A stretch of DNA of 64,000 bases from CBDAQD01 sp965275905. Lineage in GTDB: Bacteria; Pseudomonadota; Alphaproteobacteria; Rhizobiales; JAJFHC01. A program made the position numbers and the translations under genes. The stretch is from assembly GCA_965275905.1 (NCBI GenBank), contig CBDHYJ010000055.1, positions 1 through 64,000 on the forward strand, written 5' to 3'. How positions within the stretch are numbered: the first letter of the stretch is position 1; each line of letters starts with the position of its first letter. Under the pieces are notes generated by a model. The model had not been told where the DNA came from. It worked only from the letters and a program-made list of their open reading frames with translations, and searched no databases. This document shows, piece after piece, positions 52,639-63,915 of the stretch.

Positions 52639-52648
52639 TTGGCCGCCC

Positions 52649-53527
52649 GTGAAACCGCTGCCCAATACGCTGCTTGAGACCGATCTGGTCCACACTTTCG
52701 TTGCAATCGCCGAAGCCGGCAGCTTTACGGCCGCCGCCAGGCGCGTGTTTCGCACGCCGTCGGCCGTGAGCATGCAGATGAAGCGCCTTGAGGAACAGCT
52801 CGGCCGCCCGCTGTTCCATCGGCATGGCCGGTCCGTGTCCCTCACGCCTGACGGTGAAGCTTTCCTGAGTCACAGCCGGGAGATGCTGCGGATCAACGAC
52901 GAGGCGCTTGCCAGATTCCGGATCCCGCAGATCGAGGGCCGCGTCCGCTTCGGCGCGCCCGATGATTTCGGAACCCGTGTTCTGCCGAGGATCCTCGCGC
53001 GCTTCGCGACCACGCATCCGTCCGTCGACGTCGACGTGGTGCTTTCGACGACTGTCGATGTGCGCAGGCGGTTCGAGGCGGGCGATCTCGATCTCTGCCT
53101 GGCTGTGGCGGGCGTGGACGAGGCGGCCGCCGGCAGGCCGGTCTATTCGGAATCCTTGATCTGGGTCGGCAGGAAGGAAGGGAGCGCGCGTAAACGGTCG
53201 CCCGTGCCGCTTGCCCTGTCGGAGCAGGGATGCCCCTGGCGCTCGGCGGCGCTGCGATCGCTGGACGACAGGAATGTCAGCTACCGGATCGCCTATACGT
53301 GCGAGTTCGGACTGGGCCAGATCGCCGCCGTGGAAGCGGATCTTGCGGTGGCACCGCTGCCGACAAGCCTTGTCACGGACGGTTTCGAAAAGCTCGGACC
53401 GCAACACGGCCTGAGCCGGATCGGCGACTATCAGCTCAGGCTGGAAGAGGCAGCGACGATCGGATCCGCCGGCAAGGCCTTCTCGCAGCACGTCGTGTCG
53501 AGCTTCGGCGAGATGGAGATGCCCTGA
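52649..53527 (+). CDS. LysR-family transcriptional regulator next to DUF1127
   Basis: A 292-residue LysR regulator with the helix-turn-helix TFVAIAEAGSFTAAARRVFR, TPSAVSMQMKRLEEQLGRPL and an effector-binding domain from about residue 85. The start is GTG 52649; a TTG at 52631 is inside the operator dyad. It is divergent from the DUF1127 gene, a pairing repeatedly seen in alphaproteobacteria, so it very likely controls that gene. Confidence 0.92.
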   Translation: MKPLPNTLLETDLVHTFVAIAEAGSFTAAARRVFRTPSAVSMQMKRLEEQLGRPLFHRHGRSVSLTPDGEAFLSHSREMLRINDEALARFRIPQIEGRVRFGAPDDFGTRVLPRILARFATTHPSVDVDVVLSTTVDVRRRFEAGDLDLCLAVAGVDEAAAGRPVYSESLIWVGRKEGSARKRSPVPLALSEQGCPWRSAALRSLDDRNVSYRIAYTCEFGLGQIAAVEADLAVAPLPTSLVTDGFEKLGPQHGLSRIGDYQLRLEEAATIGSAGKAFSQHVVSSFGEMEMP

Positions 53528-53546
53528 GTGTTGTCAGGAGACCGGT

Positions 53547-54326
53547 CTAGTTGCCCATCCAGTCGTCCAGTGCCGCGGCACCGATAATCGGACCGGTGCC
53601 GTTGACCTGGAGGAACACCACGCAGCCGTCATATCCGGGGCCCATCACATCGGACTTGGGCAGCTCGATCTCGACCGCATCGCCGGACCAGCGTCCGAGC
53701 GGGATCATCTGCCGCACGATGTTGTAGTAGGTGATGCTGCGTCCGCCGTTCTCGCCGCGCTTGATGGCGACCTTGCTCTTGTCGGTATAGAGCGCGAGCC
53801 AGAGCGTTGCGGTGCGGCTGTCCCCGTTCTTGCCGGCTGGCGCCTTGACCATGAGCGTGTCGTTCTTGACCGAGACGTCGACGTCGATCCAGTTGGGATC
53901 GGGCTTGACGTTAAGCTGCTTGATCTTGCCTTCAACCTGGCTGCGGCGGCTGCCGACGGCGTGGACGCGGCCGTTGATGACCATCTGCGGCGTGTAGACC
54001 TGCCGGTCGCCGCGGCGGAGCGCGTAATTTCGCTGGCGCGCGGAATTGGCCGGAGTGGCGAAGGTGTCCTTCCAGCCGAGATAGTCCCAGTAGTCGACCG
54101 GGAAGGTCAGGGCGATGACGTCTTTGCGTTTGGCGAGGTCGCCCAGATAGGCGTCAGCCGGCGGGCATGAGGAGCAGCCCTGGCTGGTGAACAGTTCGAC
54201 GACGGTCGGACGCTCTGCTTTTGCAGCGGCAAGTGTCGGCGTGGCGAAAGCCCAGGCAAGACCGATGCCCGCCAGAGTGCGCGTAAGGAGCGATCCCAGT
54301 CTCGGTGCTGAATTTATTGCGGCCAT
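53547..54326 (-). CDS. DUF1223 family thioredoxin-like exported protein
   Basis: A 259-residue protein with a signal peptide (residues about 1-37) and the DUF1223 pattern PTVVELFTSQGCSSCPPADA, with the C51-S-S-C54 motif. It goes on to VIALTFPVDYWDYLGWKDTF and QVYTPQMVINGRVHAVGSRR. The fold is thioredoxin-like with a beta-rich C-terminal part; it may act in periplasmic thiol exchange, but no activity is established for the family. Confidence 0.92.
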   Translation of the reverse strand: MAAINSAPRLGSLLTRTLAGIGLAWAFATPTLAAAKAERPTVVELFTSQGCSSCPPADAYLGDLAKRKDVIALTFPVDYWDYLGWKDTFATPANSARQRNYALRRGDRQVYTPQMVINGRVHAVGSRRSQVEGKIKQLNVKPDPNWIDVDVSVKNDTLMVKAPAGKNGDSRTATLWLALYTDKSKVAIKRGENGGRSITYYNIVRQMIPLGRWSGDAVEIELPKSDVMGPGYDGCVVFLQVNGTGPIIGAAALDDWMGN

Positions 54327-54426
54327 AAATCAGGTTCCGTTCTCAGTATGGGCCGGACCATAGGCGCATTCATCATAACAGGCGAGTAACGATGGGGTGA
54401 GGCCGAAAAGATCAATGATAACAATC

Positions 54427-54456
54427 GGGCGGCTGTTCAGCCAGCCGCCCCTTTTT
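54427..54456. terminator. intrinsic terminator between DUF1223 and acnA
   Basis: GGGCGGCT (54427-54434) pairs with AGCCGCCC (54443-54450) and is followed by CTTTTTG on the plus strand; on the minus strand, where acnA ends at 54495, it is preceded by AAAAAG and followed by a weaker T-rich sequence. It probably ends the acnA transcript. Confidence 0.6.
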
Positions 54457-54494
54457 GTTGGATTCGCGGCCCGGATGCGGCCATCACTCCGGCA

Positions 54495-57211
<2,717 letters not shown>

Positions 57212-57577
57212 GATTGTTCCGTCCGTTTTGCCGCCTGGTGCGCGCAGCAGCGCCCGGCAGTTGTTGAGGTCTTGGGATGCCCGATTTCGTCGCCGCGATG
57301 GAGGCTAGCGCGATACGTCCGGCGCAGGCTCGACAGGCTTCAGCGGAACGGGCAGACGAAGTGGCCTTGGACATCCGGTTGATTGTCGCCGCCTGGATGG
57401 CGGCTTTCATAACGATATAGTGGCTTTTGCACTGATCTGCCAGTTGCACAAATGTATTCCGCAGCTCTGTTTTTTCCCAGTTTGATGAGCGGGCCCTTGA
57501 GCTAGTGCTTTTCACGCGGCGTTTGTTTCGATAGATGTCTGCGACCGCTTCCAGGTTACCGGAGAAATGTGCCGTCC
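57212..57577. other. divergent region between acnA and ccmA
   Basis: About 360 bases. The acnA frame stays open on the minus strand through to 57515 but the sequence there has no family resemblance, so I do not treat it as coding. Divergent promoters for acnA and the ccm operon must lie here; no hexamer pair stood out strongly and no other gene is supported. Confidence 0.5.
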
Positions 57578-58186
57578 ATGGAACTCGTTGGAGAAGGCCT
57601 GAGCTGCGTGCGTGGCGGCCGCCGCGTGTTCGAGAATGTTTCGTTTTCGACCGGAGCGGGCGGCGGACTTTTGCTTACCGGCCCGAACGGTGCCGGCAAG
57701 ACAAGCCTGCTCAGGGTTGTCGCCGGACTGCTGGAACAGGTTGGCGGCACTCTCAGGCTGGACGGCGGCGACGACGAGCTCTCGATCGGTCAGCATGCTC
57801 ATTTCATTGGCCACCTCGACGCCGTCAAGTCTACGCTGACCGTGGAAGAGAACCTGCAGTTCTGGTCCGATTTCCTGGGCGGTGGCGATGTCGGCAAGGC
57901 TCTGGCGGCGTTCGATCTCGAACATCTGGCGACCATTCCGGCGGCGCTTCTGTCGGCCGGCCTGAAGCGCCGTCTGGCGCTCTCGCGCCTGGCGCTCGTC
58001 CCCCGCGCAATATGGCTGCTTGACGAACCGTCGGTGTCACTGGACGTAGACTCGCGCGAAACGCTCGCCCGTGCGGTGATCGCTCACCTTGAGGATGGCG
58101 GACTGGTTCTCGCCTCAACGCATGCCGACCTCGGCATCCCATTCGCCGACACGCTCGTGCTGGGAAAGGACGAGGACGAGACATGA
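57578..58186 (+). CDS. ccmA: haem exporter ATP-binding protein CcmA
   Basis: A 202-residue ABC ATPase. Walker A is GPNGAGKTSLLR, the signature is LSAGLKRRLALSRLAL (SAGLKRR replacing the usual SGGQ, as in CcmA proteins) and Walker B is IWLLDEPSVSLD. The ATG at 57578 matches family starts; GTG 57569, three codons earlier, is closer to a GGAGA site. With CcmB and CcmC/D it loads haem onto CcmE in the periplasm for cytochrome c maturation. The last bases overlap ccmB. The missing ccmE, ccmF and ccmH lie elsewhere, as is usual in this group. Confidence 0.95.
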   Translation: MELVGEGLSCVRGGRRVFENVSFSTGAGGGLLLTGPNGAGKTSLLRVVAGLLEQVGGTLRLDGGDDELSIGQHAHFIGHLDAVKSTLTVEENLQFWSDFLGGGDVGKALAAFDLEHLATIPAALLSAGLKRRLALSRLALVPRAIWLLDEPSVSLDVDSRETLARAVIAHLEDGGLVLASTHADLGIPFADTLVLGKDEDET

Positions 58187-58851
58187 AGATGCTCTTGTCC
58201 CTGATCCGTCGCGACATCGTGCTGGCCATCCGTCAGGGCGGCGGCGCCGGCATGGCGCTCGGCTTTTTCCTGATCGTCGTTGTTCTGCTTCCCCTCGGCA
58301 TCGGGCCGGATCCGGTGATGCTGAACCGGATCGCTCCGGGGGCGCTCTGGGTCGCGCTGCTGCTGTCAGTGCTGCTGTCCGCAGACCGGATCTTCCAGGC
58401 TGACTACGAGGACGGGACCCTTGAGGTCATGCTTCTCGGGCCGGCGCCTCTGGAAATGGTCGCGCTCTCGAAAACCGTGGCGCACTGGCTGACGACCGGG
58501 CTTCCGCTTGCGCTGGCGGCTCCGATCCTCGGTATCCTGCTGAATCTTCCCCCGGCTGCCTTCGGGCCTCTCGTGGCAACAACGCTGATCGGGTCGCCGG
58601 CCCTGAGCCTGCTTGGCGCCGTCGGGGCAGCACTTACGGTCGGTGTGCGCCGCGGCGGGCTGCTGCTGTCGATCCTCGTGCTGCCGCTTTACGTTCCGGT
58701 GCTCATATTCGGCGTGTCAGCGGCGAGTGCGGCCATCACCGGGCCCGTTCCGTTCGGGACGGCAGCGCTTATCCTGACGTCGATGTCGCTTGCTTGTCTG
58801 GTGTTGTGCCCGGTTGCGGCAGCCGCCGCGCTAAGGGCACATTTCCGGTGA
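58183..58851 (+). CDS. ccmB: haem exporter permease CcmB
   Basis: A 222-residue membrane protein with six hydrophobic segments, starting MKMLLSLIRRDIVLAIRQGG. The second segment includes LLLSVLLSADRIFQADYEDG, conserved in CcmB. It begins inside the ccmA stop (ATGA overlap). It works with CcmA as part of the ATP-dependent release of holo-CcmE. Length is standard. Confidence 0.95.
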   Translation: MKMLLSLIRRDIVLAIRQGGGAGMALGFFLIVVVLLPLGIGPDPVMLNRIAPGALWVALLLSVLLSADRIFQADYEDGTLEVMLLGPAPLEMVALSKTVAHWLTTGLPLALAAPILGILLNLPPAAFGPLVATTLIGSPALSLLGAVGAALTVGVRRGGLLLSILVLPLYVPVLIFGVSAASAAITGPVPFGTAALILTSMSLACLVLCPVAAAAALRAHFR

Positions 58852-58955
58852 ATTAAGAGCACAATTCCGTTGAAGATTATGGGCGAGCGGTTCCGCGCCG
58901 ACAAAGGGTCACACCGCTTTGAGTTGCATGCAATGCCACTGAAAGATAAATAAAA

Positions 58956-59702
58956 ATGACTATGTTGCACTATGCGAATCCTACGCGGTTTGTGCGTCTG
59001 TCCGATGTAGTGCTGCCCTGGTGTCTCGGCGCCACGGTGCTTCTGTTCGCCGCTGGCATTTATCTGTCGCTGTTCGTTGCACCGCCCGATTACCAGCAGG
59101 GAGAGACGGTGCGAATCATGTTTGTCCACGTGCCTGCCGCGTGGATGGCGATGTTCGTCTACACGACAATGGCGGTCGCCAGTGCTGTCGCACTGATCTG
59201 GAAACATCCGTTGGCGGATGTTGCGGCAAAGGCCGCTGCCCCGATCGGAGCATGTTTCACGTTTCTCGCCCTGGCGACTGGATCTCTTTGGGGCAAACCC
59301 ATGTGGGGCGCATGGTGGGTGTGGGACGCCCGCCTGACGTCGGTGCTGGTGCTGTTCCTGCTCTATCTCGGCTATATCGCTGTCTGGAACGCCATCGAGG
59401 AACCGACCCGCGCCGGGCGGATCGCCGCGATCCTGGCGCTGATCGGCTTCGTCAATGTCCCGATCATCAAGTTTTCCGTGGACTGGTGGAATTCCCTGCA
59501 TCAGCCGGCGAGCGTCCTGCGCATGGACGGGCCGGCGATCCATTCGTCAATCCTGACGCCGCTGCTCGTCATGGCGCTCGCCTATACGGCACTGTTCCTG
59601 ACGCTGCATCTGATCGCCATGCGCAGCGAGATCCTGCGGCGGCGGATCCGTTCCATGCAACTGGCCCAGACCGAGAGAGGTGGTCGTCATGCCGTTGCTT
59701 GA
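58956..59702 (+). CDS. ccmC: haem exporter protein CcmC
   Basis: A 248-residue membrane protein with six segments. The tryptophan-rich haem-handling loop is GKPMWGAWWVWDARLTSVLV, and a periplasmic histidine pair (in FVHVPAAW and SLHQPASVL) positions haem. It transfers haem to CcmE with the help of CcmD. It starts 104 bases after ccmB and overlaps ccmD by 14 bases. Confidence 0.96.
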   Translation: MTMLHYANPTRFVRLSDVVLPWCLGATVLLFAAGIYLSLFVAPPDYQQGETVRIMFVHVPAAWMAMFVYTTMAVASAVALIWKHPLADVAAKAAAPIGACFTFLALATGSLWGKPMWGAWWVWDARLTSVLVLFLLYLGYIAVWNAIEEPTRAGRIAAILALIGFVNVPIIKFSVDWWNSLHQPASVLRMDGPAIHSSILTPLLVMALAYTALFLTLHLIAMRSEILRRRIRSMQLAQTERGGRHAVA

Positions 59703-59871
59703 CGGACATTGGGGGTTTGTCATCGCGTCCTACGCCATCTCAACGGTCGTACTCGGCGGGCTGATCCTTTCAATCCTGCTCGACCAGAAGCGGCAGCGGC
59801 GGTTGCTTGCCGACCTGGAAGCGGCGGGCGTCGGCCGGCGCGGCAGGAAACAGAGAACGGATGAAACATGA
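59689..59871 (+). CDS. ccmD: haem exporter accessory protein CcmD
   Basis: A 60-residue small membrane protein starting MPLLDGHWGFVIASYAISTV, with one membrane segment (about residues 8-30) and a basic C-terminus. CcmD is typically below 70 residues and sits next to CcmC. The frame starts inside ccmC with GAGAGG upstream. Its stop overlaps the ccmG start by four bases. Confidence 0.93.
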   Translation: MPLLDGHWGFVIASYAISTVVLGGLILSILLDQKRQRRLLADLEAAGVGRRGRKQRTDET

Positions 59872-60473
59872 GTCAGGTCACAGATACCGCAGCCCGGGAC
59901 TCCGGCTCCGCAGGCCGCAGGCGCAGGATGATGTTTACCGCTCTTCCGGTTGCCGCGTTCGGCGTTCTGGCCGTCGTACTCGCCATAGGGCTCAGCAGCG
60001 GAGATCCGTCGCGTGTTCCGTCCGCACTGATCGGCAAGAAGGTTCCGGACTTCCAGCTTGCCGCGATCGAGGGCCTGAAGCTTGAAGGCAATACGGTTCC
60101 CGGACTGGGCGCCGCGGTGCTCCGTCAGGGCAAGGTCAGCATCGTCAATGTCTGGGCGTCGTGGTGCGGCCCCTGCCGGGTCGAGCATCCCTATCTCATG
60201 CAGCTTGCCGCGCGCGGCGACGTGCAGATGACGGGCATCAACTACAAGGATTCGCCCGAAAACGCCCGGCGGTTTCTCGGCCTGCACGGAAATCCGTTTT
60301 CCGTGGTCGGCGCCGATGGCAACGGCCGGACTGCCGTTGACTGGGGCGTCTACGGCGTTCCGGAGACGTTCGTGGTCGATGGCAATGGCACGATCCGCTA
60401 CAAGCATGTCGGTCCGATCAGCGAAACCGCGCTCAAAACGAAGATTCTGCCGGCCATCGAGGCTGCGCGTTAA
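59868..60473 (+). CDS. ccmG: thiol:disulfide oxidoreductase CcmG/DsbE
   Basis: A 201-residue membrane-anchored thioredoxin-fold protein, with an N-terminal membrane segment (about residues 22-43) and the active site W-x-S-W-C100-G-P-C103. It keeps apocytochrome c cysteines reduced for haem attachment, in the periplasm. The GVYGVPETFVVDGNG cis-proline loop is intact. It closes the ccmABCDG operon, whose order matches other alphaproteobacteria. Confidence 0.96.
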   Translation: MSQVTDTAARDSGSAGRRRRMMFTALPVAAFGVLAVVLAIGLSSGDPSRVPSALIGKKVPDFQLAAIEGLKLEGNTVPGLGAAVLRQGKVSIVNVWASWCGPCRVEHPYLMQLAARGDVQMTGINYKDSPENARRFLGLHGNPFSVVGADGNGRTAVDWGVYGVPETFVVDGNGTIRYKHVGPISETALKTKILPAIEAAR

Positions 60474-60533
60474 GGGTTTGAAAACCGTTTAACCCGACAT
60501 TAACCCTCAGCCCTTCGCGTTGAGGCCCTGACC

Positions 60534-60854
60534 ATGACACTGATCTCCCCGTCGACCCTGATCGCGCTGCAGTCCTATACGCAGCCAAAACAGGTGGTCG
60601 CGCAAAGCAACGGGGAAACTTTCACACCGCTCGACACAGGCGCGAAGGATCCGGTGCAGAGCCGCGATTCCGGAGGCGTCAGCGTCAAGCTCAGCCCTCA
60701 GGCGGCGCTCCATCTGGGCGAACTGGACGGTCCGGTTGATGACGGGCAGGCGGAGCGGGGCGCAGCGGTTACCGGCGAGGCGCCTTCCAGGCGCGAAAGC
60801 CAGGCGTCCGCACCTCCGGCGCCGCCGGGGAGCCGGCTCGACATAACGGTCTGA
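60534..60854 (+). CDS. small hypothetical protein of low complexity
   Basis: A 106-residue hydrophilic protein, proline- and serine-rich towards the end, without signal peptide or membrane segment. The stretch VKLSPQAALHLGEL is the only part with helical character; the rest is probably disordered. I recognise no family. It follows ccmG by 60 bases on the same strand and ends six bases before the converging marR-type gene. It may be real, but conservation needs checking. Confidence 0.45.
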   Translation: MTLISPSTLIALQSYTQPKQVVAQSNGETFTPLDTGAKDPVQSRDSGGVSVKLSPQAALHLGELDGPVDDGQAERGAAVTGEAPSRRESQASAPPAPPGSRLDITV

Positions 60855-60860
60855 GTCGCG

Positions 60861-61361
60861 TCAGCGCCTGCGCGGGGCGTGATAGCCGCCGCCATTGAGC
60901 CTGGCAGATTCGGCTGACATTTCCTCAAGCGCGTCCGAAATGACGCTCAGGGCGGCCATGAACTCCTTGCGCTGTCCGCTCGGAAGCAGGTTCAGCAGAC
61001 GCTTGTCGGCGGTCGCAGCACCCGGCTGCGTCGCCAGCAGGGCGCGCCGGCCCGCAGCCGAAAGGCGTATGGCGTTGGCGCGCGCGTCTTCCTTGGTGCG
61101 CTTGCGCTGGAGCAGGTTTTTTTTCAGCAGACGCGCAACGAGATCGGCCAGCGTGCTGCGGTCGATCCCGGTTCTTTCCACCAGTTCGGTCTGGCTGAGG
61201 CCCTCGTTCTGTGCCACCGTCAGGAGCACGGCGAATTGCCGATGCGTCAATCCGCGCCCTCCCACTTCCTGCGAGTAGAGATCGGCGGCGAACTGGCCCG
61301 CCCGCTTGAGCAGGTGGTAAGCGGACTTGTTCAGATCCCTGACTTCTCCGAGAGTGCCCAT
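60861..61361 (-). CDS. MarR-family transcriptional regulator
   Basis: A 166-residue MarR regulator. The winged helix-turn-helix is QFAVLLTVAQNEGLSQTELV followed by TGIDRSTLADLVARLLKKNL and the wing RKRTKEDARANAIRLS. The N- and C-terminal helices form the dimer interface. A dyad (GCAATT-N8-AATTGC) lies in the upstream divergent region, 61545-61564. Its target genes are not evident, but the divergent NUDIX gene is one candidate. Confidence 0.92.
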   Translation of the reverse strand: MGTLGEVRDLNKSAYHLLKRAGQFAADLYSQEVGGRGLTHRQFAVLLTVAQNEGLSQTELVERTGIDRSTLADLVARLLKKNLLQRKRTKEDARANAIRLSAAGRRALLATQPGAATADKRLLNLLPSGQRKEFMAALSVISDALEEMSAESARLNGGGYHAPRRR

Positions 61362-61691
61362 TCCTATGCCCTCGTAGCTCCTCTTTGCCGGAAGCTCGAA
61401 ACTGGCCGCAGCCCATTATTCATCAGTATTCGAACTTTTTAGCCAGCGGCTGCAACCGATTCAAACTTTTCTACTCCTGAATTTGTAATTGGGCGGGGGG
61501 CAAGCGGGCAATACGGGGTTCCGTCAATTCTGTTCAAATTATCCGCAATTCCCATCACAATTGCATGAGCGTCGGCCCAAAGTCCCAGCCGCCGGGTTTT
61601 CCGAGAATTCAATTCAGAGCCGTCGCTCGCTCGTTTATGATTGGTGCGGCAGAGGTTTTGCGATCCTCGATGTGAATCCGGACCGGAGGTC
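61362..61691. other. 330-base region between marR-type and NUDIX genes
   Basis: No further gene is supported. The region is AT-richer than its surroundings. It contains GCAATT (61545-61550) and AATTGC (61559-61564), a perfect inverted repeat with an eight-base centre that could be a MarR operator, although it is about 180 bases from the MarR start. Confidence 0.35.
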
Positions 61692-62240
61692 ATGACACAG
61701 GACCAGGGCAAGAAACGGTTCTCCCGGCAGGTTCCCGACGGAGATACGCAGGAGCGTCACGTGTGCGACCACTGCGGTTTCATCCGGTATGACAACCCGA
61801 AGGTGGTCACCGGCGCCGTTGTCCTGCATGACGACCGCGTGTTGCTGTGCCGGAGGGCGATCCCGCCGAGGATCGGCTACTGGACCCTGCCCGCGGGCTA
61901 CATGGAACTGCACGAGACGACGGAGGAATCGGCGCGCCGCGAGGCCTTCGAGGAGGCTTTCGCCAATATCGAGATCGAGACCCTGCTGGCGGTCTATTCG
62001 ATCCCGCGCCTGAGCCAGGTCCAGGTCATCTATCGCGCGCGCCTAGTCGATCCGGAGATCAGACCGGGGCCGGAAAGCCAGGAGGTCGAGCTGTTCTCCT
62101 GGGACGATATTCCGTGGGATGATCTTGCCTTTCCGAGCGCGCGCTGGGCGCTTACCCAACAGCTAGAGGTCCGGCATCTCGACGTGTTCGCGCCGTTCAC
62201 CAATCCGGAAGGCGAAACCGGCGACATGACGGAAAGCTGA
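61692..62240 (+). CDS. NUDIX hydrolase with N-terminal zinc-ribbon-like segment
   Basis: A 182-residue protein started at 61692, where GGAGGT is just upstream. The N-terminal CDHCGFIRYDNPKVV is the zinc-ribbon-like part typical of a small NUDIX group. The Nudix box is GYMELHETTEESARREAFEE, which carries the G-x5-E-x7-R-E-x2-E-E pattern. The closing AxA in place of the usual xGU (EEAFANI) is common in this group. It probably hydrolyses a nucleoside diphosphate derivative; the substrate is not known. Confidence 0.92.
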   Translation: MTQDQGKKRFSRQVPDGDTQERHVCDHCGFIRYDNPKVVTGAVVLHDDRVLLCRRAIPPRIGYWTLPAGYMELHETTEESARREAFEEAFANIEIETLLAVYSIPRLSQVQVIYRARLVDPEIRPGPESQEVELFSWDDIPWDDLAFPSARWALTQQLEVRHLDVFAPFTNPEGETGDMTES

Positions 62241-62255
62241 CTGCGTGGCCGTGGT

Positions 62256-62834
62256 CTACTCGGCCGGCGTATTCTCCTCGCCGATCTGATAGCGCTGCAG
62301 CAGCGGGACCTGGGAAAACGCGAAGACCATGGTGATCGGCATGATGCCGAAGACCTTGAAATTGACCCAGAAGTCGGTTGAGAAATTGCGCCAGACGATT
62401 TCGTTGAGGACGGCAAGCAGCACGAAGAACAGGGCCCATCTGAAGGTCAGCTTGCGCCAGCCCTCGTCGGTCAGCTCGAAAACGCTGTCGAGCACGATCT
62501 GCAGCAGGGACCGGCCGAACGCCAGCCCGCCGAACAGGATGGTCGCGAACAGCGTGTTCACGATGGTCGGCTTGAGCTTGATGAACAGCTCGTTGTTCAG
62601 CCAGAGCGTCAGTCCGCCGAACACGATCACGAACACGCCGGTGACGAGGGGCAAGACCGCGATCCTGCCGTTCACGGTGTAGGACACGCTGAGCGCGATG
62701 ATTGTCGCGACCATGAAGGCGCCGGTGGCCGCGAATATGCCGAACTTGGCATTAGCGAAGAAGAACACGACCAGCGGCCCGATCTCCGTGACCAGCTTGA
62801 CCACGGGGTGCATGCGTTCCTGTTTGGTCGCCAT
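62256..62834 (-). CDS. yciB: inner-membrane spanning protein YciB (septation protein A family)
   Basis: A 192-residue membrane protein with five hydrophobic segments; the conserved region KLTFRWALFFVLLAVLNEIV and WRNFSTDFWVNFKVFGIMPI are typical. YciB (IspZ) influences cell division and envelope integrity. It lies 28 bases downstream of ftsY on the same strand, as in other alphaproteobacteria. Confidence 0.95.
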   Translation of the reverse strand: MATKQERMHPVVKLVTEIGPLVVFFFANAKFGIFAATGAFMVATIIALSVSYTVNGRIAVLPLVTGVFVIVFGGLTLWLNNELFIKLKPTIVNTLFATILFGGLAFGRSLLQIVLDSVFELTDEGWRKLTFRWALFFVLLAVLNEIVWRNFSTDFWVNFKVFGIMPITMVFAFSQVPLLQRYQIGEENTPAE

Positions 62835-62862
62835 GGTCCTGTTCGTCTCCCCTTGATGCAGA

Positions 62863-63915
62863 TCAGGCGCTGCCCGCTATGGCCTGCGCGAATTCGTCGG
62901 CATCGAAATGCCGCAGATCCTCAACCCCTTCACCTATGCCGATTGCGTGAATGGGCAAGCCGAATTTGGCCGAGACCGCAACGAGGATGCCGCCGCGCGC
63001 GGTGCCGTCGAGCTTGGTCATGACCAGCCCTGTGACCCCGGCAGTTTTCCCAAAGGTCTCGACCTGCGATATGGCGTTCTGGCCGGTCGTGGCATCGAGC
63101 ACCAGCAGCACGCTGTGCGGGGCGGTTTCATCCTGTTTCTTCAATACGCGCACGACCTTTTCCAGCTCCGCCATGAGGTTGGCCTTGTTCTGGAGGCGCC
63201 CGGCCGTGTCGATCAGGAGCACATCGGTGCCGTCATCGCGCGCCTGGTTCAGGGCGTCGAATGCGAGGCCTGAAGAGTCCGCGCCGACCTCGCGGCTGAC
63301 CACCGGCGCGCCGATGCGCTCGCCCCAGACCTTGAGCTGGTCGATCGCAGCCGCCCGAAAGGTATCGCCGGCGGCCAGCATCACAGAGCGGCCTTCGTTG
63401 CGGAACTGCGCGCCGAGCTTGCCGATGGTGGTGGTCTTGCCGGAGCCGTTGACCCCGACCATGAGGATCACGTGCGGCTTCTTCCCGCTATCGACAACAA
63501 GCGGCTTGGCGACCGGCTCCAGGACGGTCCTGATTTCTCCAGCCAGGACGTTGCGCACCTCCTCGGGTGTGATTTCCTTGTCGTACCGGTCGGCGGCGAG
63601 CGCATCGGAAATGCGCGCGGCCGTATCGATTCCAAGGTCAGCCTGGATCAGGACGTCTTCCAGTTCCTGCAACGTCTCATCATCGAGCTTGCGCTTGGTG
63701 AAGATGCCGGTGATGCCGGATGTGAGCGCGTTGGACGACCGCGAAAGCCCTGCCTTCAGCTTGCCGAACCAGCCGGCTTTCACTTCCGGCTCGGCGGGCG
63801 GGACCGGCTCCGCGACAGGCTGTTCGGCACTCTCTGCCGAAGCGGCGTCGTCTTCGGGCGGGGCTTCCGCACCGGTGAACATCCGCTTGAGGAATCCTTT
63901 GCGCGGTTCGTTCAT
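62863..63915 (-). CDS. ftsY: signal recognition particle receptor FtsY
   Basis: A 350-residue SRP receptor GTPase. Residues 1-55 are an acidic, proline-rich membrane-targeting part, shorter than in E. coli. The N-domain follows, then the G-domain with P-loop VGVNGSGKTTTIGKLG (about residues 153-168), DTAGRLQNKANLM and TKLDGTARGG. It docks ribosome-SRP complexes for cotranslational membrane insertion. Its ATG overlaps the stop of the upstream mtaB by four bases. Confidence 0.97.
   Translation of the reverse strand: MNEPRKGFLKRMFTGAEAPPEDDAASAESAEQPVAEPVPPAEPEVKAGWFGKLKAGLSRSSNALTSGITGIFTKRKLDDETLQELEDVLIQADLGIDTAARISDALAADRYDKEITPEEVRNVLAGEIRTVLEPVAKPLVVDSGKKPHVILMVGVNGSGKTTTIGKLGAQFRNEGRSVMLAAGDTFRAAAIDQLKVWGERIGAPVVSREVGADSSGLAFDALNQARDDGTDVLLIDTAGRLQNKANLMAELEKVVRVLKKQDETAPHSVLLVLDATTGQNAISQVETFGKTAGVTGLVMTKLDGTARGGILVAVSAKFGLPIHAIGIGEGVEDLRHFDADEFAQAIAGSA

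Noticed and set aside
57212..57515. Long N-terminal extension of aconitase read from upstream starts
   Set aside because: The extra 60-100 residues have no similarity to aconitases and a low-complexity composition; a one-base deletion at the start is the simpler explanation, although not proven.
57578..60473. Incomplete cytochrome c maturation system as a sign of gene loss
   Set aside because: In alphaproteobacteria ccmE, ccmF and ccmH are usually encoded at another locus, so ccmABCDG alone is normal.
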